Shown in pieces: positions 1 through 6,573 of a DNA stretch of 6,744 bases. Both the position numbers and the translations under genes were made by a program. Positions within the stretch are counted from its first letter, which is position 1. Each line of letters begins with the position of its first letter. This DNA is from Marinobacter sp. (GTDB lineage: Bacteria; Pseudomonadota; Gammaproteobacteria; Pseudomonadales; Oleiphilaceae). The notes beneath the pieces were generated by a model. That model searched no databases and was not told the DNA's origin. It was given only the letters and a program-made list of their open reading frames with translations. The stretch is from assembly GCA_017643965.1 (NCBI GenBank), contig JAEPMM010000185.1:1-6744 (forward strand), in the 5' to 3' direction.

Positions 1-85
1 CGAATTCGTGGAACCATTGCGCCACCGACGGCCCGATGCGACCGGGGCGGGTGCTGCAGATGATGACTTGAAGTTTTAACGTCAT
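1..85 (-). CDS. NAD(P)H-dependent FMN reductase, flavodoxin-like fold (5' part only)
   Basis: The first 28 codons of a minus-strand gene that continues past the left edge. The visible protein begins MTLKLQVIICSTRPGRIGPS and continues VAQWFHEF. A hydrophobic beta strand followed by the STRPGRIGPSVAQW segment is the N-terminal FMN-phosphate-binding loop typical of the NADPH-dependent FMN reductase family (flavodoxin-like fold). Members reduce FMN or quinones with NAD(P)H in the cytoplasm. The ATG at 85-83 is preceded by AAGGA eight bases upstream, which supports this start. It is transcribed divergently from the membrane-protein gene at 263. The exact substrate cannot be judged from 28 residues; chromate, azo-dye and quinone reductases of this fold share the same opening motif. 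The family call is fairly safe, anything finer is not. Confidence 0.75.
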   Translation of the reverse strand, partial: MTLKLQVIICSTRPGRIGPSVAQWFHEF

Positions 86-262
86 GGGTTCAGTCCTTGA
101 TTCTGAGAAGATCGCCTGTCAGTTTAGCCGCTGATCTGCAACAGGAAACAGCAAAATGCGGGGTTGGCCCGAATAAGCTGATCAAAACGGCCTGCCTGCA
201 CCGGTTATTGGCGGGAGCCGCCGTTATACTGCAGGCTTGCCGAACAAACCGAGGAAAAGTCC
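86..262. other. Divergent intergenic region between FMN reductase and membrane-protein genes
   Basis: This 177-bp stretch must carry the promoters of both flanking genes. Its left end holds the minus-strand ribosome site of the FMN reductase; its right end holds the plus-strand ribosome site (AGGA at 252-255, seven bases before the ATG). A short inverted repeat GGCGG-gag-CCGCC lies at 210-222 just before a TATACT hexamer. I see no RNA gene or convincing small ORF here; the ORF that opens at 97 is out of frame with the real gene and lacks a protein-like composition. Confidence 0.5.
202..230 (+). promoter_or_regulatory. Candidate sigma-70 promoter for the membrane-protein gene
   Basis: A good -10 hexamer TATACT lies at 225-230 (5 of 6 consensus bases). 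At a 17-bp spacing the -35 position (202-207, CGGTTA) is poor, so the promoter would be weak or activator-dependent. The spacer contains the inverted repeat GGCGG-gag-CCGCC (210-222). Transcription would start near 237, giving a leader of about 26 nt that includes the AGGA ribosome site. Inferred from hexamer match only. Confidence 0.3.
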
Positions 263-712
263 ATGTCTCTGGCCGAACAAATCTCCCTGACCGCCGCCCT
301 GATCTTTTTCATGACCGGCCTGCTGACGGGTATCTGGAAGTATCGACACATGGCGCGCAGCGCCGATGCCAGCTCCCCGACCTATGTGAATATAGCGCAC
401 CGCAGTTCGCTGATGTACAGCTTCGCTGCGCTGCTGCTTGCAGTGTTCAGCGCCCACAGTGTGTTCTCTGATCTGGTCAACACCCTCGCTGCGGTCTCCG
501 CTCTTGCCTTCTTCGCGTTCGCCATCATCACCTACGTGATCCACGGCCTGCTGCAAGACACGGACAACCAACTGGAACGCCCCCATCGACTGGGCAAACG
601 ACTGCTGCCGCCCTGGGTGACAGGATTGTTCATGTTGCTGTTGATCGTTGGCGAAGTAGCCGGCTCGCTGGTGCTGGGCCTGGGTGCTATGTTGGGTATC
701 TGGAGCGTTTGA
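263..712 (+). CDS. Conserved-type four-helix integral membrane protein, unknown function
   Basis: A 149-residue inner-membrane protein. Four hydrophobic segments are visible at about residues 7-25, 46-66, 72-95 and 118-146. Two hydrophilic loops separate them: residues 26-45 (WKYRHMARSADASSPTYVN) and 97-117 (QDTDNQLERPHRLGKRLLPP). A His (H46) opens helix 2 in the segment AHRSSLMYSFAALLL, and an acidic residue (E131) sits inside helix 4. There is no signal peptide apart from helix 1. The start is supported by AGGA at 252-255 with seven-base spacing. Size and topology recall small four-helix families such as hydroxylaminobenzene mutase / styrene oxide isomerase, but I see no diagnostic motif and do not claim it. 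It is followed by tenA after about 80-100 bp with its own candidate promoter, so functional linkage is doubtful. It is probably a real gene: clean hydrophobic periodicity, good ribosome site, normal codon use. Confidence 0.85.
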   Translation: MSLAEQISLTAALIFFMTGLLTGIWKYRHMARSADASSPTYVNIAHRSSLMYSFAALLLAVFSAHSVFSDLVNTLAAVSALAFFAFAIITYVIHGLLQDTDNQLERPHRLGKRLLPPWVTGLFMLLLIVGEVAGSLVLGLGAMLGIWSV

Positions 713-763
713 ACTTGAAGGCGTTGCAAGCCCGGCATGGTGTGATGCGTAACCGCGCCCGGG

Positions 764-769
764 TACGAT
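764..769 (+). promoter_or_regulatory. Candidate -10 element for tenA
   Basis: TACGAT at 764-769 matches four of six -10 consensus bases and sits about 43 bases before the preferred tenA start. No good -35 is seen at 17 bp (741-746, TGTGAT). The gap between the upstream stop (712) and tenA is too short for a TPP riboswitch plus promoter, and no thi-box-like sequence (CUGAGA) is seen, so riboswitch control is unlikely. Confidence 0.2.
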
Positions 770-811
770 ATCGCCTGTTCATTCATACCGTTGATGGAGC
801 CCGGATTCCCG

Positions 812-1480
812 ATGCCTTACCAATTTGAAGATCTTAAAAAAGCCTGCGCTGGCGAATGGCAGGCCTACATCGAACACAGTTTTGTCCGCCAGCTCGGAGA
901 CGGCTCACTGACCCCGGAGGCGTTCCAGCATTATCTGAAGCAGGATTACCTGTTCCTCATCCAGTTCGCCCGGGCGTTTGCTCTCGCTGCCTACAAAAGC
1001 CCCACCCTGACCGATCTCCGGCAGGCCAAGGAGGGCTTGCAGGCCATAGTGGATGTGGAGCTGGATCTGCACATCAGTTACTGCAAGGAATGGGGAATTT
1101 CGGAAGAGGAACTGGCACGGCTTCCGGAAGCCCGCGCTACCCTTGCCTATACCCGTTATGTGCTTGATACAGGAAACCGTGGCGATCTGCTGGATCTCCA
1201 CGTGGCGTTGTCGCCCTGCATGGTGGGCTACGGTGAAATTGCCAACTGGCTCAACAGCCGGGCGGAAACCCGCCGTGGCGAGCAGAACCCCTACGATGCG
1301 TGGATTGCCATGTACGAAAGCGACGAGTTCCAGCAGGCCATGGACGCAGAAATCCGCTGGCTGGACGAGCGTCTGGCAGACGTCTCCCCGGCTCGGTTCG
1401 AACAGCTCACCCGCATCTTCAGCGACGCGACACGGCTCGAGATCGATTTCTGGCAGATGGGCCTGACACAGAGCGACTGA
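812..1480 (+). CDS. tenA: TenA family thiaminase II / aminopyrimidine aminohydrolase
   Basis: A cytoplasmic all-helical enzyme that hydrolyses 4-amino-5-aminomethyl-2-methylpyrimidine (and thiamin) to HMP, salvaging degraded thiamin. With the start at 812 the protein has 222 residues, normal for TenA. It keeps the active-site framework of B. subtilis TenA in register: D45 (D44) in YLKQDYLFL, Y113 (Y112) in AYTRYVLD, C136 (C135) and Y140 (Y139) in SPCMVGYGEI, a Tyr in NPYDAWIAMYES (Y161 or Y168), and E210 in LEIDFWQMG. The nucleophilic Cys places it in the TenA_C subgroup; Phe48 sits where B. subtilis has Tyr47. The frame stays open upstream to a TTG at 791 and an ATG at 794. I prefer 812 because MPYQFEDLKKAC matches the usual TenA N-terminus and GGAG lies at 796-799, although the 12-base spacing is long. 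No other thiamin genes are in the window, so it looks like a stand-alone salvage gene. Confidence 0.93.
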   Translation: MPYQFEDLKKACAGEWQAYIEHSFVRQLGDGSLTPEAFQHYLKQDYLFLIQFARAFALAAYKSPTLTDLRQAKEGLQAIVDVELDLHISYCKEWGISEEELARLPEARATLAYTRYVLDTGNRGDLLDLHVALSPCMVGYGEIANWLNSRAETRRGEQNPYDAWIAMYESDEFQQAMDAEIRWLDERLADVSPARFEQLTRIFSDATRLEIDFWQMGLTQSD

Positions 1481-1659
1481 ACGCGGCTGACACCGGCGGA
1501 CGACCCTGTATTTTCAAGGGTTGGCATGCCGACAAAAGAGGCGTAACGTCGAACTAGAAGGCTGCGCATGCATGGCCACCACTGGCAGTATGATACTCAG
1601 TCCTTGACCCGATTTATGACATGCCGGCCCCATTCACCACGGTTCAGGGGAGCTCTGTC
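1481..1659. other. Intergenic region between tenA and the TPR gene
   Basis: This 179-bp stretch contains no convincing gene. The in-frame ATG at 1621 extends the downstream ORF but lies ahead of the ribosome site and signal peptide. A weak hairpin ACCCT-(9 nt)-AGGGT near 1503-1521 lacks a U-tract and is not called a terminator. An inverted repeat at 1581-1601 overlaps a -10-like TATGAT (1589-1594) and is listed separately. Confidence 0.4.
1581..1601. promoter_or_regulatory. Inverted repeat overlapping a -10-like hexamer upstream of the TPR gene
   Basis: The core AGTAT-G-ATACT (1587-1597) is a perfect 5-bp-arm inverted repeat, framed by ACTG (1581-1584) and CAGT (1598-1601), which are also complementary, with two unpaired bases on the left. 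It covers TATGAT (1589-1594; 5 of 6 -10 bases), so a protein bound here would block or alter initiation. No good -35 is present. The role as operator is inference. Confidence 0.25.
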
Positions 1660-3222
1660 ATGAATTCATATCTACGCTACGCCATCCTTGCCGTTTCACT
1701 CAGTATGCCACTTGCGGCCACCGCCGCTGATGACATCGGCGCCGTGAATTTCAACGCCAGTTGCGCCGAAAATCTGCGCCCGGACATCGACCATGCCCTG
1801 GGGATGATGCATCACATGATGTACACCCAGGCGCACGCCGAATTCCAGGCCATTGCCGAAGCCGCGCCGGACTGCGCTGCCGCCCATTGGGGCGTTGCCA
1901 CCTCACTGCTGCAACCGTTGTGGGGAACAACCCCGACAGCAGCAGAGATTGACCGGGGGCGTGAAGCCATCGAAAAAGCCCGGGACACAGCAAACAATGA
2001 GCGAGACAAGCACCTTGTTGAGGCCACCGCCGCCTTCTTCGAGCCGGAAACCGATCAGGTTCGGGAGCGTCTGGCCGGCTGGATTGAAGGCATGGACAAG
2101 GCCTATCAGGCCTTTCCGGACGACATCAACGTAGCTACGCTGTATGCCCTTTCCCGCCTTACGCTGGCGCTGTCCGATGACAACCGGCAAGCCCTGCACG
2201 ACGAGGCCGAGCAGGTGCTCCGTACCGCCTGGGAACGCGAGCCTACCCATCCGGGCGCCGTGCATTACACCATTCATGCCACCGACGCCGATGGCCGCGG
2301 CGCCAACGCCACCCGGATCGTCGAATCCTACGGCGAGATTGCGCCCAATGTCCCCCATGCGCTGCACATGCCCTCGCACATCTACGTGCGGCTTGGCGAC
2401 TGGCCACGGACCATAGAATGGAACCGCAGATCCGCCGATTTCGCGGAAGACCACAAAGTAGACGGCGCCACCTCGTTCCATTACATCCACGCACTGGACT
2501 ATCTGGTTTACGGGCATCTCCAGCGCGGCGAGGATCAGGCCGCCGCAAAGGTCTGGGAGACTGCGCAGTCCAATGGACCGCATCAGGGCAATTTCCCGGG
2601 CGCCTACCATCTCGCGTCGATCCCCGCCCGACTGGCGGTCGAAACCCGAAACTGGGAGGCTGCTGCCGCGCTGACGCCCCGGAAGCCCGGGTACATCCGC
2701 TGGGACAGCTTTGCCTGGCCGGACGGGCTGAGCTGGTTCGCCCGTGGTCTGGGTGCGGTGCATACCGGAGACCTGGACGCGGCCCGCAAGGCGGAACAGC
2801 GCATGGCGACTCTGGTGGAAGACGCGACATCAGCACCGGACCAACGGTTTGCGGTGTACCTGGAGGTTGATCGCAGAATACTTGCCGGCTGGATCGCCCA
2901 CGCCGAAGACGATGCCGAGCGCGCCATTGCACTGATGACCTCTGCCGGTGAACTGGAAGCCACGGTCGAGAAACATCCGGTAACGCCGGGCTCACTGCTG
3001 CCGCCCTACGAATCACTGGGCGATTTGCTGCTGTCTCTCGACCGCCCGGACGAGGCCCTGGCCGCATACGAACAGTCGGATCAGACCTGGCCACGGCGTT
3101 ACAATACGCTGGCAGGGGCTGCGCGTGCGGCCAGTGAAGCCGGCAATGCCGAAGCGGCACAGCAATGGAAGCACCGGCTGAAGGAGACTGCGCCGGAAAC
3201 CACGCGTAAAACCGCCATCTGA
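1660..3222 (+). CDS. Exported TPR-type helical-repeat protein with His motifs
   Basis: A 520-residue protein predicted to be periplasmic or secreted. The start at 1660 is chosen over 1621 because AGGGGAG (1646-1652) lies seven bases upstream and it opens directly with a signal peptide: hydrophobic core residues 7-19 and Ala-rich cleavage region LAATAA around residue 22. The mature part is helical and TPR-like: early repeat HALGMMHHMMYTQAHAEFQA (45-64) with APDCAAAHWG (69-78), and a late repeat around 450-505 (SLGDLLLSLDRPDEALAAYE, then a repeat with AGNAEAAQQW). The centre has unusual paired His motifs: HYTIHATD (202-209), HALHMPSH (233-240) and HYIHALDY (274-281). Cys35 and Cys72 are the only cysteines and could form a disulfide after export. 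The HYxIHxxD / HMPSH pattern occurs in a widespread family of uncharacterised bacterial TPR proteins; metal binding is my inference. It lies 85 bp before the OsmC-YcaO gene in the same direction. Function unknown. Confidence 0.9.
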   Translation: MNSYLRYAILAVSLSMPLAATAADDIGAVNFNASCAENLRPDIDHALGMMHHMMYTQAHAEFQAIAEAAPDCAAAHWGVATSLLQPLWGTTPTAAEIDRGREAIEKARDTANNERDKHLVEATAAFFEPETDQVRERLAGWIEGMDKAYQAFPDDINVATLYALSRLTLALSDDNRQALHDEAEQVLRTAWEREPTHPGAVHYTIHATDADGRGANATRIVESYGEIAPNVPHALHMPSHIYVRLGDWPRTIEWNRRSADFAEDHKVDGATSFHYIHALDYLVYGHLQRGEDQAAAKVWETAQSNGPHQGNFPGAYHLASIPARLAVETRNWEAAAALTPRKPGYIRWDSFAWPDGLSWFARGLGAVHTGDLDAARKAEQRMATLVEDATSAPDQRFAVYLEVDRRILAGWIAHAEDDAERAIALMTSAGELEATVEKHPVTPGSLLPPYESLGDLLLSLDRPDEALAAYEQSDQTWPRRYNTLAGAARAASEAGNAEAAQQWKHRLKETAPETTRKTAI

Positions 3223-3247
3223 CCAAGACGAACGCCTGCAAAAACTG

Positions 3248-3253
3248 GATAAT
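3248..3253 (+). promoter_or_regulatory. Candidate -10 element for ycaO
   Basis: GATAAT matches five of six -10 bases and lies in the short gap before ycaO. The -35 position at 17 bp (3225-3230, AAGACG) is poor. If real, transcription would start near 3260, within the palindrome. Otherwise ycaO is co-transcribed with the TPR gene, whose stop is 85 bp upstream. Confidence 0.25.
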
Positions 3254-3256
3254 GGC

Positions 3257-3276
3257 CGCCATTGAATTCAATGGCG
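3257..3276. promoter_or_regulatory. Perfect 20-bp palindrome between the TPR gene and ycaO, probable operator
   Basis: CGCCATTGAA followed directly by its exact reverse complement TTCAATGGCG (3257-3276). There is no loop and no following T-run, so it resembles a dimeric-regulator binding site more than a terminator. It lies 31 bp before the ycaO start and right after a -10-like GATAAT (3248-3253), which would put the transcription start inside the palindrome. No family-specific operator consensus is recognised. Confidence 0.45.
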
Positions 3277-3307
3277 CGCCAAACTCTCCGATCCAGGTAT
3301 CTTCGTA

Positions 3308-5491
3308 ATGGAAATCAACGTCAACTTTCTCGACAACCTCAGACTTGAAGCCAGGTTTGACGATTTCACCGTGGTGACGGACCAGCCGATTCGCTACAAG
3401 GGGGACGGTTCCGCCCCCAGCCCTTTCGATTATTTTCTGGCGTCATCTGCCCTGTGTGCGGCCTATTTTGTGCGGGTGTATTGCCTGGCGCGGGACATAC
3501 CCACCGAGAACATCCGCCTGTCCCAGAACAACATCGTGGACCCGGAAAACCGCTACAACCAGATCTTCAAGATTCAGGTAGAGCTGCCGGAGGACATCTC
3601 TGACAAGGACCGCCAGGGCATTCTGCGCTCCATCGACCGCTGTACCGTCAAGAAGGTGGTGCAGACCGGACCGACGTTCGAGATTGAAACCGTCGAAAGC
3701 CTGGACGCCGACGCTCAGGCGCTGCTGATGACCCAGCCAGAAGGCGGCAGCCAGACCTTTATCGAAGGCAAAGACCTGCCCCTGGAGCAGACCATCGCCA
3801 ACATGACCCGCATCCTTGAAGATCTGGGCATGAAGATTGAGATCGCCTCCTGGCGCAACATCGTGCCCCATGTGTGGTCACTGCACATCCGCGATGCGGC
3901 GTCGCCCATGTGTTTCACCAACGGCAAGGGAGCGACCAAGGAAAGCGCCCTGTGCTCCGCGTTGGGTGAATTCATCGAGCGGCTGAACTGCAACTTCTTC
4001 TACAACGACCAGTTCTTCGGCGAGGACATCGCCAACAGCGAGTTCGTGCACTACCCGAACGAAAAATGGTTCCAGCCGGGCCCGGAAGACGAGCTGCCCG
4101 AAGGCATTCTGGATGACCATTGCCGGGCCATTTATGACCCTGACGGTGAGCTGTGCGGCTCCAATCTGATTGATACCAACTCCGGCAAGACCGAGCGCGG
4201 CATCGTGTCTCTGCCGTTCGTGCGGCAGTCTGATGGGGAGGTGGTCTATTTCCCCTCCAACCTGATCGAGAACCTGTTTCTCAGTAACGGCATGAGTGCC
4301 GGCAACACCCTGCAGGAAGCCCAGGTGCAGTGCCTGTCAGAGATCTTCGAGCGGGCGGTCAAGAAGCAGATCATCGAAGAGGAACTGGCGCTGCCGGACG
4401 TGCCCATGCACGTGTTGGAAAAATACCCGAACATCCTTGAGGGCGTGCAGGCACTGGAAGCCCAGGGCTTCCCCACGCTGGTCAAGGACGCCTCCCTGGG
4501 TGGCCAGTTCCCGGTGATGTGCGTCACCCTGATGAACCCGCGTACCGGCGGCGTATTCGCCTCCTTCGGCGCCCACCCGAGCTTCGAGGTGGCCCTTGAG
4601 CGCAGCCTGACCGAACTGCTTCAGGGCCGCAGCTTTGAAGGCCTGAACGATGTACCACCGCCCACCTTCAACAGCCTGGCGGTGACCGAGCCGAACAACT
4701 TCGTGGAGCATTTCATTGATTCCACCGGCGTGGTGTCCTGGCGCTTCTTCAGCGCAAAGTCCGACTATGACTTCTGCGAATGGGATTTTTCCGGCACCAA
4801 CGCAGAAGAGGCGGCTGGCCTGTTCGGCATTCTGAAAGAGTTGGGCAAAGAAACCTATGTGGCCGTCTACGAGGAACTGGGCGCGCCGGTGTGCCGCATT
4901 CTGGTGCCCGGCTATTCCGAGGTGTACCCGGCGGACGATCTGGTGTGGGACAACACCAACAAGGCCCTGGACTACCGCGAAGACATCCTCAACCTGCACA
5001 GACTGGACGACGATGAACTGGCTGCTCTGGTCGAGCATCTGGAAGAAAGTCAGATCGACGACTACACCGACATCATCACCCTGATCGGCATCGAATTCGA
5101 TGAGAACACGGTATGGGGCCAGCTCACCGTGCTGGAACTCAAGTTGCTGATCAATCTCGCCCTCGGGCAGCACGAAGACGCCCTGGAGCGGGTGGAAGCC
5201 TTCCTGCAGTTCAACGACAACACGGTGGAGCGCAATCTGTTCTACCGCGCGGTCAATGCCGTGCTGGAAATCACCCTGGATGAGGAACTCGAGCTGGGCG
5301 ACTTCCTGGTCAACCTGCAACGTATGTACGGTGAACAGACCATGCAGGATGTGGTTGGCCTGGTGGAGGGCCGTGTACGCTTCCACGGTCTGACGCCGAC
5401 GAACATGCAGCTCGAAGGGCTGGACAAACACCTGCGCCTGATCGACAGCTACAAGAAACTGCACGCAGCGCGGGCGGCACGGGCGCGCTGA
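3308..5491 (+). CDS. ycaO: OsmC domain / YcaO domain fusion protein
   Basis: A 727-residue two-domain cytoplasmic protein. Residues 1 to about 130 form an OsmC/Ohr-type domain with the hallmark APSPFDYFLASSALC (36-50) and both signature cysteines, C50 and C112 (in SIDRCTVKK). From about residue 147 the protein matches E. coli YcaO nearly to its end, with a constant offset of 146: TFIEGKD (K155 = K9), ALGEFIERL with E221 and E224 (= E75, E78), and AGNTLQEAQVQCLSEIFER with N333, E337, E345 and R349 (= N187, E191, E199, R203). These are residues reported for ATP binding in E. coli YcaO, and T162 replaces S16. Residues about 560-720 form the helical, TPR-like C-terminus; there is no PxPxP tail as in azoline-forming YcaOs. 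YcaO enzymes phosphorylate an amide backbone with ATP; E. coli YcaO is linked to RimO-dependent beta-methylthiolation of ribosomal protein S12. The OsmC domain may handle a sulfur or peroxide species, which is inference. The ribosome site is weak (AGG at 3295-3297, ten-base spacing). Confidence 0.95.
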   Translation: MEINVNFLDNLRLEARFDDFTVVTDQPIRYKGDGSAPSPFDYFLASSALCAAYFVRVYCLARDIPTENIRLSQNNIVDPENRYNQIFKIQVELPEDISDKDRQGILRSIDRCTVKKVVQTGPTFEIETVESLDADAQALLMTQPEGGSQTFIEGKDLPLEQTIANMTRILEDLGMKIEIASWRNIVPHVWSLHIRDAASPMCFTNGKGATKESALCSALGEFIERLNCNFFYNDQFFGEDIANSEFVHYPNEKWFQPGPEDELPEGILDDHCRAIYDPDGELCGSNLIDTNSGKTERGIVSLPFVRQSDGEVVYFPSNLIENLFLSNGMSAGNTLQEAQVQCLSEIFERAVKKQIIEEELALPDVPMHVLEKYPNILEGVQALEAQGFPTLVKDASLGGQFPVMCVTLMNPRTGGVFASFGAHPSFEVALERSLTELLQGRSFEGLNDVPPPTFNSLAVTEPNNFVEHFIDSTGVVSWRFFSAKSDYDFCEWDFSGTNAEEAAGLFGILKELGKETYVAVYEELGAPVCRILVPGYSEVYPADDLVWDNTNKALDYREDILNLHRLDDDELAALVEHLEESQIDDYTDIITLIGIEFDENTVWGQLTVLELKLLINLALGQHEDALERVEAFLQFNDNTVERNLFYRAVNAVLEITLDEELELGDFLVNLQRMYGEQTMQDVVGLVEGRVRFHGLTPTNMQLEGLDKHLRLIDSYKKLHAARAARAR

Positions 5492-5496
5492 CCGCC

Positions 5497-6573
5497 TCAG
5501 GTTTCCTGTTCCCGCGCCTTGCCCTCGCGGATGTTCTCACGGGCCTCCTGCCGCTCCTCCCGATCGGCTTCCGGCGCCTCGTGCTCATCGGAGCGCGACG
5601 GCCGGAAACACAGGGTTGCCAGCATCGGAAAGTGATCGGATCCGAACGGGGCCAGTCGCTCGATATTGCCAAGGGTGAAATGCTCGGTTGTGAACACGTG
5701 GTCCAGTGGCCAGCGCAGAAACCAGTGGCCAGCGTGGAAGGTGTTGAACATGCCGCGTCCCCGCCGGGGATCAAGCATACCGCTGACCCGGCAGAACAGC
5801 CGGGTGGTTCGTGACCAGGCGACATCGTTGAGGTCGCCGGCAACAACCGCGGGGTACCCGCCCTTGCGGATCTGCTCACCGACCAACAGCAGCTCGGCAT
5901 CCCGCCAGAGCGACTCCTCACTCTCGCTCGGCGCCGGGGGCCGGGGGTGAAGGGCATGCAGTCTGATGCGGTCACCACTGGGCAGTTTCAGCCAGCCGTG
6001 AATAGACGGGATGTCGTCCTGAATCAGGTATTTGACCTCGGCCTCTTCCAGCGGCAAGCGGGAATACAGGTGCATGCCGTAGAGGTTGTCCAGAGGCACG
6101 CGCACGATGGTGGGCCAGTCGCCGAAGGCCTGATCCAGTTGATCGCCCCACCACTGGTCCGATTCCAGGGTCAGTAGCACGTCCGGTTGCCGCTCACGTA
6201 CCTGACGGATCAGGCCCTCGCTGTTCCGGTTGGGTGTGAGCACGTTAGCGACCAGCAGGGTCACACAACGTTCCTTCTGGCCGGGCTCGGCGTTCTGAAC
6301 CTGAAGTGGCCACAGCCGTGTCCACGGCAGAATGCGGAACATCTGAAGGACCAGCACCGTAGCACACAGGCCGAGCACCCAGCCCCGGGCGTCGCCCTCT
6401 CCGAACCCGAGGGCAATAACGGCAACCAATACCGTCAGGCAGGCGATCTGTATCCGGGGGAACTCGCACACCCGTATCCACCAGTCGTGGAGACGCACCT
6501 TGCCCAGTGCAGTCACCACCAGCAGAATCACGGCAAAAACCAGTAAGGTATAGGTGATCAAACCATTCTCCAT
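5497..6573 (-). CDS. Membrane-anchored endonuclease/exonuclease/phosphatase (EEP) family protein
   Basis: A 358-residue protein with three N-terminal transmembrane segments (about residues 5-23, 40-58 and 64-80), then an EEP (DNase I / exonuclease III-like) metal-dependent phosphoesterase domain (about 103-325). The catalytic set is complete: N110 in LLVANVLTP, E137 in LLTLESD, H209 in LHALHPRPP, D247 and N249 in GDLNDVAW, D291-H292 in LDHVF, and S312-D313-H314 in GSDHFPML. The odd number of helices predicts that the domain faces the opposite side to the N-terminus, most likely the periplasm, as usual for this architecture. A very charged tail (329-358) follows. Substrate is unknown; nucleic acid or a phospho- or sphingolipid headgroup are both possible. 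The ATG at 6573 directly follows a GTG at 6576. AAGGA (6585-6589) is 8 bases from the GTG and 11 from the ATG, so either may be used. It converges on ycaO, stops 5 bp apart. Confidence 0.9.
   Translation of the reverse strand: MENGLITYTLLVFAVILLVVTALGKVRLHDWWIRVCEFPRIQIACLTVLVAVIALGFGEGDARGWVLGLCATVLVLQMFRILPWTRLWPLQVQNAEPGQKERCVTLLVANVLTPNRNSEGLIRQVRERQPDVLLTLESDQWWGDQLDQAFGDWPTIVRVPLDNLYGMHLYSRLPLEEAEVKYLIQDDIPSIHGWLKLPSGDRIRLHALHPRPPAPSESEESLWRDAELLLVGEQIRKGGYPAVVAGDLNDVAWSRTTRLFCRVSGMLDPRRGRGMFNTFHAGHWFLRWPLDHVFTTEHFTLGNIERLAPFGSDHFPMLATLCFRPSRSDEHEAPEADREERQEARENIREGKAREQET

Noticed and set aside
713..811. TPP riboswitch before tenA
   Set aside because: The gap is too short and lacks the conserved thi-box sequence and pairing.
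1503..1521. Possible terminator hairpin ACCCT...AGGGT after tenA
   Set aside because: Only a 5-bp stem with a 9-base loop and no T-run follows.
1621..1659. Upstream in-frame ATG of the TPR gene (533 residues)
   Set aside because: It would put 13 residues before the signal peptide and ignore the strong AGGGGAG ribosome site that fits the ATG at 1660.
1903..3271. Long minus-strand open frames (286 and 342 codons) opposite the TPR gene
   Set aside because: High-GC shadow frames: Arg/Pro/Gly-rich translations without domains, overlapping a gene with signal peptide, ribosome site and repeat structure.
4337..5464. 375-codon minus-strand open frame opposite ycaO
   Set aside because: Mirror of the YcaO frame, rich in Val/Gln/His/Leu with no motif; the plus-strand protein matches a known family throughout.
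5703..5734. 13-bp direct repeat CCAGTGGCCAGCG, two copies 19 bp apart
   Set aside because: Lies inside the EEP coding sequence in two different reading frames; explained by Trp/Pro/Leu/Ala/Gly/His codons around the conserved DH motif, no further copies seen.
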